In this document: one piece after another, positions 60,346 through 64,000 of the stretch
How the letters are laid out: every line of letters begins with the position of its first letter
Numbering within the stretch: the first letter of the stretch is position 1
Assembly (NCBI GenBank): GCA_945889005.1
Contig: CAMDBI010000012.1
Coordinates: forward strand, 31,485-95,484
Length of the DNA: 64,000 nt
Origin: Bacteroides fragilis
GTDB taxonomy: Bacteria > Bacteroidota > Bacteroidia > Bacteroidales > DTGW01
Reading direction: 5' to 3'
Program-made: the position numbers and the translations under genes
The notes under the pieces: generated by a model
Told to the model about the DNA's origin: nothing
Databases searched by the model: none
What the model saw: only the letters and a program-made list of their open reading frames with translations

Positions 60346-60888
60346 ATGAGTATTATAAAACAAATTGAATCAAAAATCATTACAATTGGAACCCACATTG
60401 TTATGATAGATAGCGATGTTGCTGAATTGTATGGTGTTGAAACCAAACGAGTAAATGAAGCAGTAGTTCACAACCATGATAAATTTCCTGAAGGATATGT
60501 TTTAGAACTGACTGAGATGGAATTCACTAATTTGCGGTCGAAAATTTCGACCACAAAACTTTCTAAAACACGAGTGCTTCCCAAAGCCTTTACCGAAAAA
60601 GGACTTTATATGTTGGCTACCATACTTAAAAGCCCAGCTGCAACTCAAACTACTTTGGCTATTATTGAAACATTTGCAAAGATTAGAGAACTTGGGCGAA
60701 ATGTCAATCAACTGGCGCTTATCAAAGACGAAAAACAAAAGACACCAATGCTTCAAAGAAGTGGAGAGCTAATTGCCGAGATACTCGACGACGATCTCAA
60801 CCTGAGCGAAACAGAGACATCAATCGAAATTAACTTTGCAGTACTCAAATTCAAGCATACAATTAAACGAGATAAAAAAGAAAAATAA
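60346..60888 (+). CDS. ORF6N-domain protein
   Basis: 180 residues. ORF6N domain at about 10-100 (IVMIDSDVAELYGVETKRVN, KFPEGYVLELTEMEF, LPKAFTEKGLYMLATIL), originally described in phage antirepressor-like proteins, then a coiled-coil/helical tail. It is probably a DNA-binding regulator of phage origin. The last residues (KFKHTIKRDKKEK) are basic. A truncated copy of the same gene is at 55038. Confidence 0.88.
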   Translation: MSIIKQIESKIITIGTHIVMIDSDVAELYGVETKRVNEAVVHNHDKFPEGYVLELTEMEFTNLRSKISTTKLSKTRVLPKAFTEKGLYMLATILKSPAATQTTLAIIETFAKIRELGRNVNQLALIKDEKQKTPMLQRSGELIAEILDDDLNLSETETSIEINFAVLKFKHTIKRDKKEK

Positions 60889-61060
60889 TACATCCACAGA
60901 TTAAACAGATACACACAGATTAATTTTTATTTTTTTTAATTTGCGAAAATCTGCGTCATCTGCGGACACATACTTATTCATGGAAGCAACAATTAAACAG
61001 AACTTGGTGAAGCGATCTCACGACAAAGGAGTAATATCTCTCTAAGCAATACCACTTTTA
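60889..61060 (+). repeat. Repeat block 11 (short; wzt start only)
   Basis: cacagattaaacagatacac / tctgcgtcatctgcgg module, wzt ATG 60980 with only the first codons (EATIK), then unrelated sequence with gaagcgatctcacgac. The shortest block. Confidence 0.75.
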
Positions 61061-61064
61061 AAAA

Positions 61065-61322
61065 ATGATAGAATATACGATTTCAAAACATTGTCTTGAA
61101 CAAATAAATTTAAGATCAATTACAGAAGATGAAATAAGTAGAATTATAAAAAATCCTGATTCAATTATAAAACAAGACGAAGAAATAACTGTTTATCAGG
61201 CATTAACTAATGATAAAATGTTTTTGATTCGTATCTTTGTTAATATTTTAAAACATCCTAACTTAGTTGTTACAGCATATAAAACATCAAAAATTGATAA
61301 ATACTATGAAAATAAAATATGA
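61065..61322 (+). CDS. DUF4258 protein (possible toxin)
   Basis: 85 residues. YTISKHCLEQINLRSITEDE, then IIKNPDSIIKQDEEITVYQA, matches the DUF4258 family, distantly related to BrnT/RelE-type toxins. It overlaps the next gene by 17 nt. A toxin role is inferred from pairing with DUF2283. Confidence 0.82.
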   Translation: MIEYTISKHCLEQINLRSITEDEISRIIKNPDSIIKQDEEITVYQALTNDKMFLIRIFVNILKHPNLVVTAYKTSKIDKYYENKI

Positions 61323-61500
61323 TAAAGAAAGTGATGTAATGTACTTTAGATTTTCTGATTCATCTATTGCAGAGAGCGATGAAGATAAATCAGGCATCAT
61401 ATTTGATTACGATAAATCTGGACAGATAGTAGCTATCGAAGTTATTGGTGCATCAAAAAAAATGGGACACTTAAACTCTGTAGAATACGAATTTGCTTAA
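61306..61500 (+). CDS. DUF2283 protein (possible antitoxin)
   Basis: 64 residues from ATG 61306 (MKIKYDKESDVMYFRFSDSS). SGIIFDYDKSGQIVAIEVIG is the DUF2283 core. DUF4258/DUF2283 genes are often found together and are suspected toxin-antitoxin modules. It overlaps the upstream gene by 17 nt. Confidence 0.85.
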   Translation: MKIKYDKESDVMYFRFSDSSIAESDEDKSGIIFDYDKSGQIVAIEVIGASKKMGHLNSVEYEFA

Positions 61501-61982
61501 AACAAAATTTAAGTCAATGTCCACAGATTACACTGTTTAACACAGAAAATAAAATAATACAACCACAGATTAAACAGATACACACAGATTAATTTTTAAT
61601 TTTTTTAATCTGCGAAAATCTGCGTAATCTGCGGACAATATTTTTATTTATATTTAATCTGCGTCCATCTGCGAACGGCGAAGCCCTCACCGAAGGTAAA
61701 TCTGCGGACAAACTATTATTTTTAATCCCTTTAATCCGTGCAATCTGCGGACAAGAAACTTTTTACATGGAAGCAGCAATAAAAATAGAAAATCTCTCCA
61801 AGCATGCTTCGACTGCGCTCAGCAACCGAGCCTCGGCCTCGTAGGCACCGGCACCCTCTCGCATGGTTCGACTCCTCCCTTCGGCTCCGCTCAGGGAACA
61901 CTCCAACCGCGACCTCAAGCGCTGGTGGCACCTCGTGCGTAGTAAGGAAGACCCGTACCTCAAGATAGGCAAGACCATAGTT
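61501..61982 (+). repeat. Repeat block 12 (wzt fragments, type I middle)
   Basis: Tandem cacagatt/tctgcgtaatctgcgg modules with a 26 bp insertion (61674-61699) flanked by atctgcg repeats; wzt ATG 61767 (EAAIKIENLSKHA); CTTCGACTGCGCTCAG module; LVGTGTLSH codons (61839-61864) interrupted by a second GTTCGACTCC...CTCAGGG module; then LKRWWHLVRSKEDPYLKIGK. This block shows the wzt codons on both sides of an insertion. Confidence 0.9.
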
Positions 61983-61996
61983 ATTTTTTAATAATA

Positions 61997-62836
61997 ATGA
62001 AAAAAGAACATTTACATATTCAAGATATTTCTGTTTCAATAGTTTCACATAACGATTCTGATTACATCTGTATTACAGACATGGCCAAAGCCAAACAAGG
62101 AGACTCTCGGGCAGCAGATGTGATAAAGAATTGGATTCGCACTCGTACAACACTCGAATTTATTGGCACATGGGAATTATTATTTAACACAAATTTTAAT
62201 GTAGTCGAATTTGACCACTTTAAAATGCAGGCTGGACTTCCAAGCTTTGTATTGAGTATTAGTGAGTGGATTGAAAAAACCAATGCAATTGGTGTCTATG
62301 TGCGTTCCGGAAGGTATGGTGGTACTTATGCACATAAGGATATTGCATTTGAGTTTGGGTCGGCTATTAGTCCAGTATTTAAGTTATATCTAATTAATGA
62401 ATATCAGCGACTTAAACAAAATGAAAACAATTCACAAAAATTAGAATGGAATGTAAGAAGGCTTTTATCTAAAGCCAACTATCTGATTCAAACTGATGCC
62501 ATTCAAAAACATATAATACCTATTAGTAATTTAACCAAACAAACGGAATGGTTGGTTTATGCAGAAGAAGCTGATTTGTTAAATGTAGCACTTTTTGGAT
62601 GTACAGCAAAACAATGGAGAGATGCTAACCCTGACTTTACCAAAGAAAACAAGAACATTCGTGATTTTGCAACAATAAATCAACTTGCGGTTCTTTCAAA
62701 TTTAGAAACACATAATGCAGAAATGATAAAAACAAATATTGGTAAAATTGAGCGTTTTCAACAATTACTGAAAATAGCTCAATATCAGTTGAATATTTTA
62801 GAGAATGCAGATAATTTTAAACGAATCGAAAAGTAA
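61997..62836 (+). CDS. KilA-N-domain protein
   Basis: 279 residues. KilA-N domain at about 10-120 (ICITDMAKAKQGDSRAADVI, GRYGGTYAHKDIAFEFGSAI), known from phage and large DNA virus proteins that bind DNA, followed by a helical C-terminal part. It may be an antirepressor or regulator of phage origin. It has a convergent repeat block on both sides and appears intact. Confidence 0.9.
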   Translation: MKKEHLHIQDISVSIVSHNDSDYICITDMAKAKQGDSRAADVIKNWIRTRTTLEFIGTWELLFNTNFNVVEFDHFKMQAGLPSFVLSISEWIEKTNAIGVYVRSGRYGGTYAHKDIAFEFGSAISPVFKLYLINEYQRLKQNENNSQKLEWNVRRLLSKANYLIQTDAIQKHIIPISNLTKQTEWLVYAEEADLLNVALFGCTAKQWRDANPDFTKENKNIRDFATINQLAVLSNLETHNAEMIKTNIGKIERFQQLLKIAQYQLNILENADNFKRIEK

Positions 62837-63415
62837 CAAAATACTATCATCCACTAATTACACCAATTATCACGAATTGAATTCCTAATATATTTTTTTA
62901 GTGTAAATTAGTGTCATTCGTGGACAAAACATTACATTTAATTCGTTTTATTAGCGAAACCCTAGCGAAGCGAAGCTCACGAAGCGCCAGCGAGTAATTA
63001 GCGGACACAAAACATTTTTAGCGGACAAACCAATCAACGAAAAAAACAACTTATCTGCGAACGGCGCAGCCCTCACCGTAGGTAATTACGCGAATTACGC
63101 GAAAAACAAAATATTTTAAATTTAATTCGTTTAATTAGCGAAATTAGCGGACAAGAAACTTTTACATGGAAGCAGCAATAAAAATAGAAAATCTCTCCAA
63201 GCAATAGTTCGACTCCGCTCACTAACCGAGCCTCGGCCTAGTAGGCACCGGCTTAAAAAAGATGTCAGATTTCAGATGTGAGAAATGCGATTTTAGATTT
63301 AATATCATTTTCCATTGTCAACTGTCCATTGTCAATTAGTATAGGCACGAGCGATTATGTATGGGCTTTGAAAGACATTAAATCGAAGTACAGCCCGGCG
63401 AAGAACCTAATAGAA
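62837..63415 (+). repeat. Repeat block 13 (wzt fragments, type II middle)
   Basis: ccactaattacacc and taaattagtgtcattcgtgg modules, two attagcg stretches with the 38 bp GTAGCGAAGC-type module (one copy reads CCTAGCG), the AACGGCGCAGCCCTCACCG module, wzt ATG 63166 (EAAIKIENLSKQ stop), TTCGACTCCGCTCACT module, TTTCAGATGTGAGAAATGCG and CATTGTCAACTGTCC modules, GTSDYVWALKDI and the shared frameshift. Confidence 0.88.
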
Positions 63416-63419
63416 ATTA

Positions 63420-64000
63420 ATGAAAGACGAAATTATTTTATATCAAACACCAGATAATCAAACTTCATTGGATGTTCGATTTGAAGATGAGACTATTTGG
63501 CTAACACAAGCTCAAATTGTAACTCTTTTTTCTACTAGCAAAGCAAATGTAAGTGAGCATATTAAGCAAATTTATGAGTCAAAGGAATTAGTAAAGGAAA
63601 CAACTGTTCGGAATTTCCGAATAGTTCAAAACGAAGGAGGAAGAAACGTTTCTCGTAATATAGACCATTACAATCTGGATATGATAATTTCAATAGGTTA
63701 TAGAGTCAACTCTATCCAAGGCACTCAATTCCGGATCTGGGCAAATAAAATATTAAAAGATTATCTACTTAAAGGCTACGCGATTCACCAACGAGTTGAA
63801 AATATTGAGAACAAGATTTTTGAACACGACCAAAAATTTGATCTAATTATCAAAACCTCCCTTCCTCCTCATGAAGGCATTTTTTACGACTATCAAATTT
63901 TCGATGCATGGTCATTTATTTCAGATATTATCAGGTCTGCAAAAAGTTCGATAGTGCTTATTGACAATTATATCGATGACAGTGTGCTCACTATACTCTC
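63420..64000 (+). CDS. RhuM-family protein with degenerate PLD-like C-terminus (cut by window end)
   Basis: Starts at ATG 63420 and is open for 193 codons to the window edge. N-terminus MKDEIILYQTPDNQTSLDVR and WLTQAQIVTLFSTSKANVSE match the RhuM (virulence RhuM) DNA-binding domain; after about 150 residues it enters the region YDYQIFDAWSFISDIIRSAK, SIVLIDNYIDDSVLTIL. The decayed copy shows that a HDRFLIID motif (H-x-R-x4-D, HKD-like) would follow. Regulatory or nuclease-like role; function unproven. Confidence 0.85.
   Translation, partial: MKDEIILYQTPDNQTSLDVRFEDETIWLTQAQIVTLFSTSKANVSEHIKQIYESKELVKETTVRNFRIVQNEGGRNVSRNIDHYNLDMIISIGYRVNSIQGTQFRIWANKILKDYLLKGYAIHQRVENIENKIFEHDQKFDLIIKTSLPPHEGIFYDYQIFDAWSFISDIIRSAKSSIVLIDNYIDDSVLTIL

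Noticed and set aside
46130..64000. CRISPR array
   Set aside because: The repeats are long, diverged, differently spaced and contain gene fragments; the intervening DNA is gene-sized. No cas genes are present.
46130..64000. Classic integron
   Set aside because: No tyrosine recombinase and no attC-like palindromes at cassette ends; boundaries are wzt fragments.
46130..64000. Prophage remnant, suggested by RhuM, ORF6N and KilA-N genes
   Set aside because: No structural, packaging, lysis or integrase genes; the phage-like regulators are each alone in a cassette.
1..64000. tRNA, rRNA, tmRNA or other structural RNA genes
   Set aside because: No tRNA-like T-loop with a matching acceptor stem, or rRNA segment, was noticed by eye; a covariance-model search (tRNAscan-SE, Rfam) was not possible.

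Overview
The window is an AT-rich chromosomal segment from a member of the Bacteroidota. The signs are a C-terminal type IX secretion (T9SS) sorting domain on a giant surface protein, promoters of the TTTG-N19-TAnnTTTG type instead of -35/-10 boxes, few clear Shine-Dalgarno sites, a UpxY-like NusG paralogue in a polysaccharide locus, a Tat-exported FeS/NrfD/cytochrome c module next to a caa3-type oxidase, and a membrane pyrophosphatase. The species cannot be named from the sequence. No rRNA, tRNA, CRISPR array, transposase or integrase was recognised.

Layout. 1-9.3 kb: leftward housekeeping genes (YgjP-like metallohydrolase, deoxynucleoside kinase, GH3-like adenylating enzyme, TonB-like protein, SUI1/eIF1-like factor, CvpA-like protein, a large soluble hybrid histidine kinase, EamA transporter). 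9.5-18.6 kb: a rightward respiratory block with a Tat-exported FeS protein, NrfD membrane subunit, membrane cytochrome c, DoxX-like protein, SCO1, oxidase subunits I, III, IV and II (II carries its own cytochrome c domain) and heme O synthase. Together these could carry electrons from menaquinol to oxygen without a bc1 complex. 18.6-30.7 kb: an AraC-type regulator and a 3560-residue secreted protein built of LamG, fibronectin-like, beta-helix and MBG modules ending in a T9SS domain. 30.7-37.7 kb: small secreted protein, GT9 glycosyltransferase, TsaB, DUF3108 protein, EF-P, YhcH-like protein and K+-independent-type membrane pyrophosphatase. 38-46.1 kb: a SPOR lipoprotein, then the start of a capsule/O-antigen export locus (Wza-like lipoprotein, two Wzc-like tyrosine autokinases with Tyr-rich tails, a UpxY-like antiterminator and the ABC permease Wzm).

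46.1-64 kb is the unusual part. Where the ATPase gene wzt should follow wzm, there are 13 repeat blocks built from decayed pieces of the 5' end of a wzt-like gene, and between them 12 complete cassettes plus one cut by the window edge. The cassettes hold small stress, defence or toxin-antitoxin-like genes: HicB/HicA (hicA has a stop codon), DUF4160/DUF2442, GxxExxY nuclease-like proteins (twice), a DUF4143 ATPase, a ParE pair, AlbA_2 ATPases (twice), RhuM (one decayed, one good), ORF6N (one fragment, one whole), a PIN pair, a pair with a possible ADP-ribosyltransferase-like toxin, DUF4258/DUF2283 and KilA-N. Six blocks share the same one-base frameshift in the wzt piece, so already-decayed repeats have been copied. 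The blocks also contain nested micro-insertions of 16-60 bp. I interpret this as a cassette-accumulating array whose boundary is a fragment of an ABC-ATPase gene, probably spreading by homologous recombination; no known mobility enzyme is visible.

Throughout the window, intergenic gaps contain degenerate 7- and 8-base tandem repeats of several families, one of which lies inside the signal-peptide codons of the DUF3108 gene.
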